This document shows, piece after piece, positions 12,094 to 59,329 of a stretch of 64,000 bases of DNA. The notes under the pieces are model-generated. The model worked only from the letters and a program-made list of their open reading frames with translations, was not told the DNA's origin and ran no database searches. Position numbers and translations under genes: made by a program. Numbering within the stretch: position 1 is the first letter of the stretch; each line of letters opens with the position of its first letter. The DNA is taken from NCBI RefSeq assembly GCF_040436345.1, contig NC_133230.1, positions 21,586,197 through 21,650,196 on the forward strand, given 5' to 3'. Source of the DNA: Pagrus major. Lineage: Eukaryota; Chordata; Actinopteri; Spariformes; Sparidae.

Positions 12094-12422
12094 CCTTCGC
12101 TCTCCTGCATGCTTGATCTACGTCATCGGCAGGCGACCAGAGCCGACTGTTGATTGGTCAACCGAGGAGACATTCGATCTCCGATTGGGTAGTCTCCTTT
12201 CTGACGTCTTAAACGCGACCGGAAAGAAAGTCACATGACCTGAGTGATCAACAACAACAATCGGCAGCTGATAAGTTGATAAGAGGAGAGTTTAAAAGTG
12301 ATTTTGGAGAAGATGGTATCATAACTCTGCAGCTGTGCATCGTGACGAGGACCGGAGTGAGAAGTCTGAAGCGGTGGGAGTTTATTTAATTTAGTTTGTG
12401 TCCTGAATTTTCCGAAAGAAAA
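12094..12422. promoter_or_regulatory. Divergent trmt5 / slc38a6 promoter
   Basis: Only 329 bases separate the trmt5 and slc38a6 start codons, which point away from each other. Visible motifs are two CCAAT-box cores (ATTGG at 12153-12157 and 12184-12188) and two CRE-like cores (TACGTCA at 12119-12125 and TGACGTC at 12202-12208). There is also an ETS-type CCGGAAA (12219-12225) and the E-box palindrome GTCACATGAC (12230-12239). No TATA box is placed sensibly for either gene. This fits a housekeeping bidirectional promoter; transcription start sites are not known. Confidence 0.7.
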
Positions 12423-24886
<12,464 letters not shown>

Positions 24887-25640
24887 CCCTCTCCGGCCCC
24901 CCTCTTCCAAATCAAGCACAAGAGCAAAGAAAGGGAAAAGCGTGCCAAAGAAGCTGAATACTGTATCAGACAGATGCTAATCAGCATCACCTCAAGCAGA
25001 TTATTTATGGTAAAGTTGTTCTCAACACTCGGCTTGTGCTTCTTTTTTTTTCCTGTTCTTTCTCAACTACAAATATAGATCAAACATGTGGTACTTTTTA
25101 ATGTTGAAATTTCTTTTACACAGTCATTCAGGGCAATCTGTGTTTGTTTTGTTTTTTAATCTGCCTGGAAAAAAAGATAGGCAAGGCTTTTGCCAAGCAA
25201 GTTGCCCTTTTCCTTTTAAGTTTATTTTATGTACTTTTTTTCTTAAATATATACTTTTACATGCATTTGTATTGTTCTCTGTGGATGATCATGCACCTTA
25301 TGTAAATCTGCATTTGAAAATGCTGTGGACCATGTCTGAACGGTAAATGTGTCATGTTTACTGCTTTCTCGGAGTTTGTTTATGGCTTTTTAAGCTTATT
25401 TTTATTGTTTAATTTATGTATTGATTTACCACAGTCCAAACCTCAGGTGTTTCTGCTGCTACTTGTATTCTTTAGCTTTAATGAATGCGACAAATACAGC
25501 TGGGTCCATATTTTTAAACTGATTATTTTTTGTTTGGACCAGTTAATTACAATGTACTCCATGTGGTTATAATGTAAAATAATATCATTTTATTCTTCAT
25601 ATGACTGGCATTTAATAAAAGGGAAATTGTTTATGTACTG
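24887..25640 (+). other. slc38a6: slc38a6 3' UTR
   Basis: AT-rich sequence follows the slc38a6 stop codon up to the poly(A) signal. Its open frames are short and match no family I know. Confidence 0.75.
25614..25619 (+). promoter_or_regulatory. slc38a6: slc38a6 poly(A) signal
   Basis: A canonical AATAAA lies 728 bases after the stop codon, inside TTTAATAAAAGGG. It gives a plausible 3' UTR of about 750 bases. Confidence 0.75.
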
Positions 25641-26126
25641 ACATTTCAGTTTGCTCATTTAACCACTAACATGTCTTTATCAGTGTTGTGGAAAGCCCAT
25701 CAGTCTAACATGTCACATTCATGGCTGTGTGTTTGATTGGCAGGCACAGTATTGACACGGAAACCTGCTCCTCAGTGTTGTGCTGTGAGTTCAGCCTGTA
25801 GCTAATGAAAGCCACATGCTCGGTACGTTTCTAATCATGATGCTGTTTAGATTGTCTTCATGCTGCCTCTGGAACCTACAGGCACCCGACTGCTGCTTTT
25901 AATCGAAAGGAATTAGGCAGACCAGCCCCATCGTCCCTGCAGAAAGCAGTGGCTGCCCGCTCTTCACGCCCCCTCAAGGGAGGTTCCCCAGTACAGGAAA
26001 TATCCCTGACCTCCATCCTCCACTCTGAAAGACACTCCCATAAAGAAAGTGAATCACAACTACTACATAACACTGAATAAACTGTATATCTAGTAGGCAG
26101 TGGTGGAGGAGGTACTCAAATAATTT

Positions 26127-26300
26127 ACTTAAAGATATAATATGTAAGAATTCTGCATTAAGATGTCGTAAAACGTCTAGACCTTTGTTGAGTTGTGTAC
26201 TTACATTATCCCCAATGTTTCCAACAATATTCAAACCCAGAGAAATCAACAAGTTTACTCAAGGTAAACAGTGAGTTTGATTCGGTTGGTTGTCGCTACT
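26127..26300 (+). mobile_element. MITE fragment related to the 54251-54605 element
   Basis: The left end TTAAAGATATAATATGTAAG matches the inverted ends of the element at 54251-54605 (TTAAAGGTACAAGATGTAAG). No right end could be placed, so it looks truncated or diverged. It starts directly after a fragment of another family (TGGAGGAGGTACTCAAATAA, about 26103-26122). Confidence 0.5.
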
Positions 26301-29077
26301 TCCTTAGGGAAGCCAACAAACCAGACTATTATTGACGTGAATAAAAATTAAAAACATTACATCGTCCATGAACATGTGTGCCTGAGTCACAACAGACGCA
26401 CAAACACATCAGCACGAGCAAGATCTTACACATGCGAGGTTGACTGCGGGATCACATCACACATAAAATGGAAAGATGAACTTCTTGAGTAAATGCACTG
26501 CAGTTACTTAGAGGGGTAGGTGTGACGTAGTTGTTTAGCACTTTCACTGACCATCATCAGCCGTCTGTCACCATATTTATCGAAACACAAGCTCTTCGAG
26601 GAATTTAAACGACCTGACCTCTATACATGGGTTCCTATGTGAACTAAAACCATTTTCAACACAAGATTACCACCTAGTGTCAGACTGTGTTCACAGCAGC
26701 TCAGTTCCTCCTCATTTCATTGACATTCCTATCCTAGTTTATGAAAGCCTAACTAGCAAGAGATAACCAGATGCTCCAATTTTCTCCCACTTTTATCGTG
26801 TGTTGGAAAGCACGTTAACACAGACCAGAGCTGTTTTTATGGAGGTCTGACTGGGGTATGTGTCCTCAGCCCGGGGTGGGAGTGTTTTTGTTTAGTTAAA
26901 CTCACTCACACCCTGGGACCATGTCCAGCAGTATGACAACACCATCTCCCAGGGTTAAAGGATGGAATGAGGCGGAGGAACGATGGTGGGCTGAAATTAA
27001 TCCCCTGTTGGCAGCCTCTGCTCTCGTATTATTTTAAGAGGTGTCGGCTGTGTTCTTTGAAAATTATTTTTTGTTGTTGAAGATTAGGGTTTTTGGATAA
27101 CAGCTGGGTCTGATCCCAATGTTGCTACCCTTGACCTTTGACACAGCTGGACAGCTTATTGTTTGATAGCACTGCCTTCATGGATTAGATCTGTGATTGC
27201 CAACTAGGGGTACATGAACCCTATAGGTACTACTGCAGTGGCCAAGATTTACAGCGAAACAAAAGTAAAATCAACCAAGTCAATTAAATATATATGTATA
27301 TAATATGTAGAAAATCTATATATTCAAATAGGCTGAAAGTAAACAGCCATAGTATTACAAACGTGATAATGATCTTTTACCAGTTTAACTTAGGCCTACT
27401 TGAAAACTAGTGAGCAAACAAACGGTAGTCGAGTAGATCATCTGCAGAAAGCACCCAGCAGTCTTAACTGTTCAGCTTGACTTTGCAGTGAGGTCATTTC
27501 AGCCCCCTCCAAATCACTACTGGCAGAAAGCAGAGCCAATGCAGTATTTTTACTTCCTCTTCCTGTTTGTGTTTCCACAACATTATCAGCGTGCCTTCAC
27601 AGGTAGTGGACGTCAGAAACTGCTGCAGAGCTGAGAACATGCACATCTGCTTTCTGTTTACCCGCATAATCTTGTTCAACAGGCATTCCTGGCTGAAAGG
27701 TGCTTCAAGGGTCTTTTCACATAAGCCTTTTAATGCCGGTTGGCATGATGAGTGGTTTTCCTTTTTAGTCATGGTGGCGGACTGCAACTCAGCAAGGGCC
27801 ATCGATACGCAAGTGTCATCACTGATGAAGTGCTCTCCACCTAATTTTTTTCCTGTCCTTCCAGTCCCTCCGTTCCCTCCATCACTCCCTGCTGCTTTTC
27901 TGCTTTGAATCAATTTCCACGCTCTATCAGAAAACATGCTCTTTATGTCACAGGGAGAACATTCCTGGCTCTGAGGACTCTTTTGAGACAGCAGATGTTC
28001 TGGCCAAAGTCAAATTTACTCTTTTTACACTCAAATTTCTTCATGCTTTTTGTGAAATTGTAGATTATAGGCCCACTTCCTATTAGGGTACTATCAGATA
28101 GCAAAGCATAAGGTCATTGTTTGTAACAGGAAGGAAGGAGCATTATCTTATATAACAACAGCTCAGCAGGCTGTGCTTATCCTCAGTGGTCTTTATGTGA
28201 GACATCATGTGTTTTAACATTGTGATCTGCTTCTGCTGTTTAGCCAATGTGTCTGATGCTCCATGCTACACGTGTATGGACAGGTGACATCCTTCTATTG
28301 TGGATGTTAAGATGACCACAGGCTGCACAAAGCTGCCTTTCACCAAAAATACTGAAAATGTAACCATTGTGTGCAGCAAATATGTTGCTGTCTTGTATAG
28401 ACACTCCTTAAACAGCATGTCAGAGGGAGAATTGCTGGACACACTCATCACCTTTCAGTCGAAAGTCAGGGCCAACACAAAAGCAGCAACACAATGACAT
28501 AAAATAGACTTGACTCCAAAATTGCTGTCACCACAGTTACCAAGACATAATAATCCGTGGAGAGATTTTATATTGTCAGTGCAGAAATCAAGGTCAAAAG
28601 TGTAATAACTCTTTGGTTAACAATGTTTTATTGCAGTGCTCTGTTGTTTTGGCAGATGATGTGCAGGGTTGAGAGGTGGGAGGGCTACTCGTGGAGGCCC
28701 AGTGGTCAGTGGCACAGTATGAGGTTCAGTCTGTATTTTTGGGGTGGTGAGTAGGGGTGAGCTTGTCTGTGCGATCCCATCAGCCCTGGGCTGAGCTCTT
28801 AATGCGGCCCTGACGCCTTGCTGGCGCAGGGGCCACGCTGCCTCACATCTGGAGCCAATTACCCTGGAGGAGCTGTGACAGAGCCCCCCACCACCACCCT
28901 CTACGCTCTGCACCGCTGTCCAACACAGCCTCAACCACTCTCACAGTTACATTCCACCACTTTTCACAACACCACTCTTTATTTTTGTCATCTTTTCTCC
29001 TCTGCCTTACAACAAACACATCCTCTTTATTGAGTTTTAACAAATTTGTTGTGGTTGTGACTTAGAGATTTAAGACA

Positions 29078-29560
29078 TTAAAGGATAAGTTCACCAAAAA
29101 AATTCAAATTCAGCCATTATCCACTCAACACCATGTGGGTGGAGAGTCAGGTGAAGTTTCATAGTCCTTCCTAAACAACTAAAGTACCTGGGGACTTCAT
29201 ACAGTGTGTCTGGTGTACAGCCAAAACCACAAAAAAAAGTTCACCATTGTCATGTATGCAGCCCCTTCAGCTGAAAAAGGGGTGTAAATAGGGTCTTTAA
29301 AAATCAGTTTGGAATCTCAGGGTTTCTGGAGACTTGGATCACGCTGGACGAGATGTATGAAGCCATTTTATGTTTTTTAGTTGTTTTTTTTACACTTTAA
29401 ACCAGTCCCCCCCTTTTAGAAAGGTGAATGCTGCAACGCTGTTTTTCTGTGAATCTCCAGAAATGTTTTGTGGACTATGAAACTTCACCTGACCTTCCTT
29501 CTGCATGGGGGTGAGAAGATGACTGAAAACTGAATTTTCATTTTTGGGTGAATCCTTTAA
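29078..29560. mobile_element. Palindromic non-autonomous DNA transposon with TTAA ends
   Basis: The left end TTAAAGGATAAGTTCACC (29078) is mirrored by GGGTGAATCCTTTAA (ending 29560). The subterminal blocks AGGTGAAGTTTCATAGTCC (from about 29150) and GGACTATGAAACTTCACCT (ending about 29492) are inverted copies of each other. The element is 483 bp with no open frame of note. A related, more decayed copy is at 58914-59329. TTAA at both ends suggests piggyBac-type insertion, but that class call is inference. Confidence 0.8.
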
Positions 29561-30711
29561 TCACAGTGTCCCCTGTCCTCTCTCTCTCTCTCTCTTTCCT
29601 ACTAAAGGCTAAAAAACAACAAAAAAAATTATTAGTTAATCGGAAACGTGACCACTGCTGGTAGAAGTTCTGCTGAATAGTGCCATCGTAAGTCATGTTT
29701 TCCTGTGGTGGAGCACTGGCAGTAAACACCACTTGTGAATAAAGCACATTTAGTACCAAATCAGCTTTTACAGGTGTGATTTATGGAGTGCCTCTGCTTC
29801 CACACAAGAGAGCCCCAGGGATGTATGTGTATGTATGCATGTATGAGTGTGTGTTGACTGTGTGTAGGTCCCTATACCTGAGGAGAGGTTGTGACTGTAG
29901 GATGGGGGTTAGCTCTGTGGAGGCGTGTTGGGGGTGTATACTGGCCCCGCAGGATTTCTCTCACCGGGGTCAAAAGAGTTGGGAATGGGCTTTGCCATAA
30001 CTGGGCCATACTCTCCTTTCCCCTGCTGCCCTGTTTGGCACTAATGCTATGGTTCATTAGCCGCAGCTATAGGGTGTACCTGGGCATGGAGCCAGAGGAT
30101 TGAGCTGTCCTGGGTTACACGGACATAAATTGGAGCGCAGACTGTGAAGTGAACGTGGAAACTCTACAGGTGGCTGAAATTAAGTCGATACAGAGAATCA
30201 GTCTGCTCTGAAATATGGGAGGCTTTTGGTAGCCGGCCTTTTGTGCAATAAAATTTTGGCATATTGAGGAGACACATCAGAAGTAATGTATGTGTGTGTG
30301 CACGTGTCTCTGTGTGTACATGTACACATGAAGCCCACAAGTCAGTGTTAGTTAGTCAGTTAGGTGACTCAAGTCATGTGAAGTTGCACACTTCTCCCAT
30401 GGGTGCATAATTCAAGATTTGGCCGTGACAACCACTTACAGGGAGAAAGTTATAGGCTGGAATGAGGAGGATGGGATGCAGGGCAAAGAGCCACAGAGTT
30501 TGACGGACTGAGGGAGAAAAAGAGAGGTGGACCAAAGGTAGAACAAAGAAACAAAACAAATCATCCTGGACCGTAAAAATGCCAGCTCTGGCTCTGGGCT
30601 AAGAGGAAGTAAAATATACAGATTTAAAAGCTGCTTCTTCATGAGAGAGAGGCAATCAGAGGAAGAGGAGGGGGAGGTGAGGAGAAAAAATATTACTGTA
30701 GCAGTCTTATT

Positions 30712-30725
30712 CTGCCCTCTGCTGG
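30712..30725 (-). promoter_or_regulatory. CTCF-like motif
   Basis: On the minus strand this reads CCAGCAGAGGGCAG, which fits the recalled CTCF core CCASYAGRKGGCRS at every position. It lies mid-way between slc38a6 and prkch. Occupancy is unknown. Confidence 0.45.
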
Positions 30726-31209
30726 ACAATTTTAATAAAATATCTCTTAATACTTTTATTGAGCTTCTGTGAGCAGAGGTACACTAACTCCTCACAACTT
30801 GTGACCTCTGAGCACAAAAACAACATTAAAATACTTTGACTCTAAAGTGTTGTGAACAAAAACAAGCATGCTTACAATTTTTTGGTCAATCCGATCTGCA
30901 GCATAAATGTAGTAATAAAAGTACTGCTAATATCTGTGAGTTTACTCACCATTAAGCCGCTATCTGCTTGCCTCATCATTACGACCTTCTCTGCTCAGTA
31001 AGGTCATGTCTGAGATGTTGTTTACAAGACAGTCTGTATCCCAGGGATGTGTAAGAAGAGGGGACCCCGGCTCTTTATTTATAACAGCTGGAGCAGAGAG
31101 ATGTGGAGCGCTGACATTTGGCAGAGTGGGGTGAGAGGTCAAGTCTAACACCAATAAAGTGGAGACTTTGATCGTGGCATTTATGGATGGAGCAGGCACA
31201 GCACCCTCA

Positions 31210-31254
31210 CAGAGAGAGAGAGAGAGAGAGGGAGGGAGAGACAGAGAGAGAGAA
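31210..31254. repeat. AG-rich simple repeat
   Basis: An almost pure purine tract of GA and GGGA units. Part of a larger purine-rich stretch that continues to about 31300. Confidence 0.85.
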
Positions 31255-32436
31255 TGGCATTTAAAGAAGAAAAAAGAAAGGGCACGAAAAGAAAGAAGGG
31301 AGTTCATTTCAAATGTTTACTTTCACTTCAGGATTCACTTTTCATTAGCAACTGGAATTTCTTTTGTTATATTGTTTTTTAATTGGTCTATTAAGTGTAC
31401 CAAACCAAACAAGATACTTGTTTTGACGTCACAACCCCAAAAACTCCATTTACAATGACAAAATAGACAAAAGCTGTAACTCCTGACATCTAAGAGGCTG
31501 GAACTAACTAACGCGAAGCATTTTTGCTTGATAAATTACTTAAACAATGGTTTTCTGATGACTAATTGATTAATTTAGGTCATCATGTCTGTGCAAATGA
31601 AGAGTTGTTCCAAATTTCTTTGCATCATATCACATCACTTCACTTGGACTGCCCCAATGAGAATCTGGCTGCGGCTAAATCTGGGCCAGGATTTCAGAAA
31701 TACTGATGTCTGAATCCACATCTTCCCAATGCCACCCACTGATGCACCGCTTTTAGAACTAAACTCATTGCTTTAATTATTTAAGTTAATAAATAACAAA
31801 AATGTATGAGTAATGAAACCCTTTTCCCTGAAACTTATCTCTTGTGATGTCTATATTGGTCTATGTACCTCTGTCTGTTGCTGTTATGTTATATTACTTT
31901 ATTTTTCTCTATTTTTTTTTTAAATCTTATTTTATATTATAAGATTATATAATTTTTTCTATATTTGAACCATTTGTTCTTACATCTGTCTTTTTTGAGT
32001 CACCCAACATTATGGAAGGACACCAGATCGCTGGCGTATTCATTTAGGTTGTCCCATCTGCGGCCTTGAGACAGCTACTAAATGGACCTGTTATTATAAC
32101 AGATGCTGTTCAACAGATTGCATTGACAGATATTTTATTTCCTGTTACACCACTGTGGTGATGACAGAAACCTGACTGTGCATGATAGTAAACAAACATG
32201 CATTCCTTAGCTGTTTTGGGAAAATCTGGTACCACTCTCTAATAAGGCACCCATTAAAAAGGGCTGTTAATTTGAAAGCATTAATCAGTGGTAAATAAAA
32301 CATTTATCAGTGCTTTGCAGATCACCAATAAGATTTTTGGGTTGCCAGGTTGCGAAAACTCCCCTCGCCGGCATTCCATTAATAAATGCTCATACATTGT
32401 AATAAATCATTCTGGGGTGAGAAACACCAGATCCCT

Positions 32437-32790
32437 TTATTATATTATATTATATTATATTATATTATATTATATTATAACTTATTATATTACTGTGTAT
32501 TATTATAATATTATATATTGTATTATATTATTATAAAAATAACAGCACTTAAAACCCTCCATGAGTAACTTGCGTAAAACTAATTTATGCATTTTGGTTC
32601 TTTCTTTCTTTCTTTCCTTGCTTTTTCTTTCTTTTTTTTTCTTTCTTTATTTGCTGTAGAACAATGTTGTTAAGGTTTATATTATATATTTATATGATAT
32701 TATATTATATCATATGCCATTATATTATATTATATTATATTTAATATTTTTTAAAGTGCTGTTATTATTATAAAAATAACAGCACTTAAA
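32437..32790. repeat. Two TTATA-type arrays, each followed by the same 28-base block
   Basis: Tandem TATAT/TTATA units at about 32437-32479 and 32677-32742 are each followed by TTATTATAAAAATAACAGCA plus CTTAAA (near 32528-32553 and 32763-32790). At the second site the block is the right arm of a 16-bp hairpin (32751-32766 pairing with 32775-32790, one mismatch, 8-base loop). Confidence 0.75.
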
Positions 32791-32874
32791 GTACACACTG
32801 AAGTTTTTTTCTTTTCAAATTTAGAAATAAAGAAAAAACCCGTCGTGGTCATGCCATGGTGTTCAGGATAATGG

Positions 32875-32889
32875 CCACTAGAGGGAGGC
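32875..32889 (+). promoter_or_regulatory. CTCF-like motif upstream of prkch
   Basis: CCACTAGAGGGAGGC fits the recalled CTCF core with one mismatch (A in place of C). It lies about 530 bases before the prkch start codon and in the opposite orientation to the motif at 30712. Confidence 0.3.
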
Positions 32890-33250
32890 ATTTCCCCACT
32901 CAGGACAGGTGAGCCTTCGCAACACCTTCAGTGAACACACTGATGCATCACGGTTATTATAGTACCAGGCTCCTCTTCCGTAAGCGAGGACTACAAATTC
33001 CACCATGTGACACAGCAAACCTTCAGTGACAGGTCGAGGAGGTATGTGTGTGTTTGTGTGTGAATGTGCACTGCGTGACAAGCTATGCGGAACTTGTTCC
33101 TCCTCCTCGGCGTGTGTGTGTTGTGGCTTCCTACTTACTGAAAGTTGTTGAAGCAGCTTCACACCGACACACAGCAGCGTCTGTGCGCGCTGACAGTGAG
33201 CAGCGAGCAGTGAGGCGGAAGGTGTGCAGCCAGAACTTCAGTCAGCCGGG

Positions 33251-33338
33251 ATGAGTGTTTGTTATTATACTTATGAGTTCATTACAGCACTGTTGTTGGT
33301 CAAGTGCTGATGTGAAGTGAATGCGAATACTTTTTTAA
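33251..33338 (+). promoter_or_regulatory. prkch: Cluster of upstream start codons in the prkch leader
   Basis: Four short upstream frames lie before the main start at 33402: 33251-33310 (19 codons plus stop), 33273-33320 (15 codons plus stop), 33310-33315 (ATG directly followed by TGA) and 33321-33338 (5 codons plus stop). Whether all are in the mRNA depends on the transcription start, which is not visible. Human PRKCH is known for control by two upstream frames. Confidence 0.5.
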
Positions 33339-33401
33339 ATACTTTTTTTTTTTTGTCGCTTCTTGCTTGTTTTTTTTAACGTCGCTACCTTGATAAAAAC
33401 A

Positions 33402-56754
<23,353 letters not shown>

Positions 56755-58913
56755 GAGTCTCCTCATTGATCTACCAGTCACTCTTCGCAGTGTCTATGGT
56801 TTTGTCTAAGATGGTACCCAGTGGTACGCACAGAATGAGACTGTCACATTCCCCAGAGACATGAAGGTGCAAAGTGCCGAGGAGTCAACCAAACACATGC
56901 TGACGAACTCTCAAGCACTCCTGTGATTCCCGTAAAAGTGACTTTTAGTTTGACTGTGTTGCAGCCTGATTTGGACACATTCTTTTAAGTGTCTGTGTGG
57001 AAATGGTGTATATGACATGTTGATGTGTTGACAAAAGTGCACAATGACAGATTTTTTTACTGTACATTTGCTCTCCTGAAGATGGATGATTTTTTTTTCC
57101 AGTTACTTCAAATGTAAAAAAAGCACTTTTTGGAGTATAAGGACATGGTCTGTGTTTCATTTTTGCTCGAGCACAAGAGTCACTTTTAACCGGTCTGCCA
57201 GAGATTCCCAGAAAAGTCAAGCTGCCAGTTAAGATCCTGGAAGGACTGAGTGAGCGGGTGAAATAGTTTCTCAATGATGTGTTCCTACTTGAAAATAACT
57301 AATACACAGACCCACCCACTCTGGCTAAATGAGAGCTGAATCCCTCCACTTTCGAAACGGAGGGATAAAACTTAAATGAGGCTTGAGAAACAGCAGTATA
57401 TCCTAGTCAAGTCAAAATGTCAAGTTAAACATTAATAGCATGATTTTGTCTGTAACAAAAACTTGGCATTCATCTCAGTGACTCTCTGTGTAATTTGATC
57501 AGCCAGGCATGTTGAGGATGATGCAAGATTTCATTTGAGGTAAAAGCACTGTGGTGATTCATGCTGAATGAGAAATCTGTAGAAGTTTGGAGATTTCACC
57601 ACACGGTTGTCCTCCAGAAGACTTATATTGGTGGGGCTGCTGCTCTCTTCTTATACACACTGTTTTTCTTTTGACAGACACAGAGCCTTTGAAACCTCCG
57701 AGGTCTGTGGGCAGACTTCCTGGGTAATGGGAACTCATGTGGGGGCATTTTCAAATATAAGTTATTGAGTATTCTCCCTGCTTAAACCACTTAAACCAGC
57801 CTTACTGTGAGAATGTGAAATGGAAATAGGAGGTGGAGACAGAGAGAGAACTTTTACTTTAACCCTGCAGTACACTGACATGTTAGGGCGCCATCAGCAC
57901 TTCCTTTTGTCATTGCAAACCAGTAGAGAGTAAACAGGAAACCACACAGCGTCATTACTGTCGCCTTTTGATAGAAGCATCAAGACACGAGAAGGAAACT
58001 CAGCATTTGAGACACTCTGAAGAGCATGAATACAGTGTGAGTACAGTGCATGCTGTTGGTAAAAGGAATTGAAACTGTTAAAACAACAACAAAAGGGGAA
58101 AATGGACTCCAATTAAGAGGAACTGCATGTGCCCCCGTGCTGAACCAACAGCCCCGTCCTCCACAAAATGGAGATGGACTCCTTCCTGTTAGTTTGAAGG
58201 AGGAAGTCTTCAGGCTCACATCTGTTTATCTCCTCAGCCCCCCATCCTGTGGAGGATTGTGCCACTAAATACTGTAAATTGGTGGCTTCAAATACAAATA
58301 TGCCTGTGTATAATATGAAACTGAAAACAGTGCTGCTACAAAAAGCTTGTCAGCTAATACTGCTGGCAAGCTATTCCTATCATGCTTATCTTGTTAAGTC
58401 TCAGATTCACCTTAAACATTAAATCGAGCAGCCCACTAATCTACTTTAAGATATACCAGCAAAGACAGTTGATGTGTGCTACACAAAGACCGGGACATTG
58501 GATTAAATGACCTTTTGTTTACCGATGAATGTGGCCCCCTTTGGCAGCTTTCCTCAGGAGATGTCTGAATGAGAGGAAAGATTTAGGAGCCTTGTCTCAG
58601 CTTTCATTACTTTGAGGTATTGATGGCTGCCAGCAGTGTCTTTGCACTGCTTGATCCAATCAGTGTTTGACCCTGCCGTCCTTCCCGTGTGATTGATCCC
58701 CCCCCCCAAAAAAGTAGCAACAGATCATGTAAAAGACACTACAAAGGCATTACCTCCTTAATTCTCTGTAGGAATCTTAATTTTTCTCACTTGTTTTGTG
58801 TAACAACACGAAATACGTTCTGTGAGTTTACATACATGCTCAGTACCTCAGCCTGTAGTTGTTGCGTCAGCTGGATCATGGTTCTTATTCTGTCCAGGAA
58901 TGAGCTACAAGAA

Positions 58914-59329
58914 TTAAAGGATAAGTTCAAAAACAGTTATTATCTACATACCCTCATGCCAATGGAAAATTGGGTGAAGCTTCGTAGTCCACAAAACATT
59001 TCTGGAGCTTCACAGCAAAACAGTATTGCAGCATTCTCCTAAACAGCTGAAGTAGATGGGGACCTCTTTTAAAACGTTAAAGAAATAACTGAAGAAGAAC
59101 AAACAAAACATAAATTGGCTCCATACAGCTCGTCCAGCATAATCCAAAGCTCTGGAGGCCCGAGATGGAGCCATTTTATGTTGTTTTTCTTCTTTTTTTT
59201 CCTTCTTTTTATACGTTTTAAAATAAGTCCCCATCTACTTTAGTTATTTAGGAGCGACTGTGCTGTGAAGCTCCAGATATGTTTCGTGGACTACGAAAAA
59301 TTCATCCATCAGCATGTTTGGGTGAACTC
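58914..59329. mobile_element. Decayed palindromic transposon, relative of 29078-29560
   Basis: The left end TTAAAGGATAAGTTCAA is like that at 29078. Arms of about 80 bases (58980-59068 and 59218-59298) are inverted copies, including TTCGTAGTCCACAAAACAT versus ATGTTTCGTGGACTACGAA. The right terminus ends in GGGTGAA without a clear TTAA. Confidence 0.75.

Larger units (their letters stand above)
25641..33250. other. Gene-free interval between slc38a6 and prkch
   Basis: No exon of a recognisable protein, tRNA or other RNA gene was found here. Human TMEM30B occupies the equivalent interval, but nothing in this sequence looks like it. Contents include a partial MITE near 26127-26300, a complete palindromic element at 29078-29560, a purine run at 31210-31254, TTATA-type tandem repeats near 32437-32479 and 32677-32742, a pyrimidine run around 32600-32650, and two CTCF-like motifs (30712-30725 and 32875-32889). 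Confidence 0.7.

Noticed and set aside
12086-12108. Upstream ATG (12108) in trmt5 exon 1 as the start
   Set aside because: It reads MQESEGC then stops; the next ATG at 12093 continues in frame across the splice to a presequence-like N-terminus.
27494-27937. 147-codon minus-strand open frame between slc38a6 and prkch
   Set aside because: No family resemblance and no promoter or poly(A) context; treated as chance.
32751-32790. microRNA-like hairpin
   Set aside because: Arms of only 16 bp with a repeat-derived look and a second half-copy nearby; too short for a pre-miRNA.
33048-33254. 68-codon plus-strand open frame upstream of prkch
   Set aside because: Low-complexity TG/GTGT-derived sequence with no domain; more likely promoter or leader.
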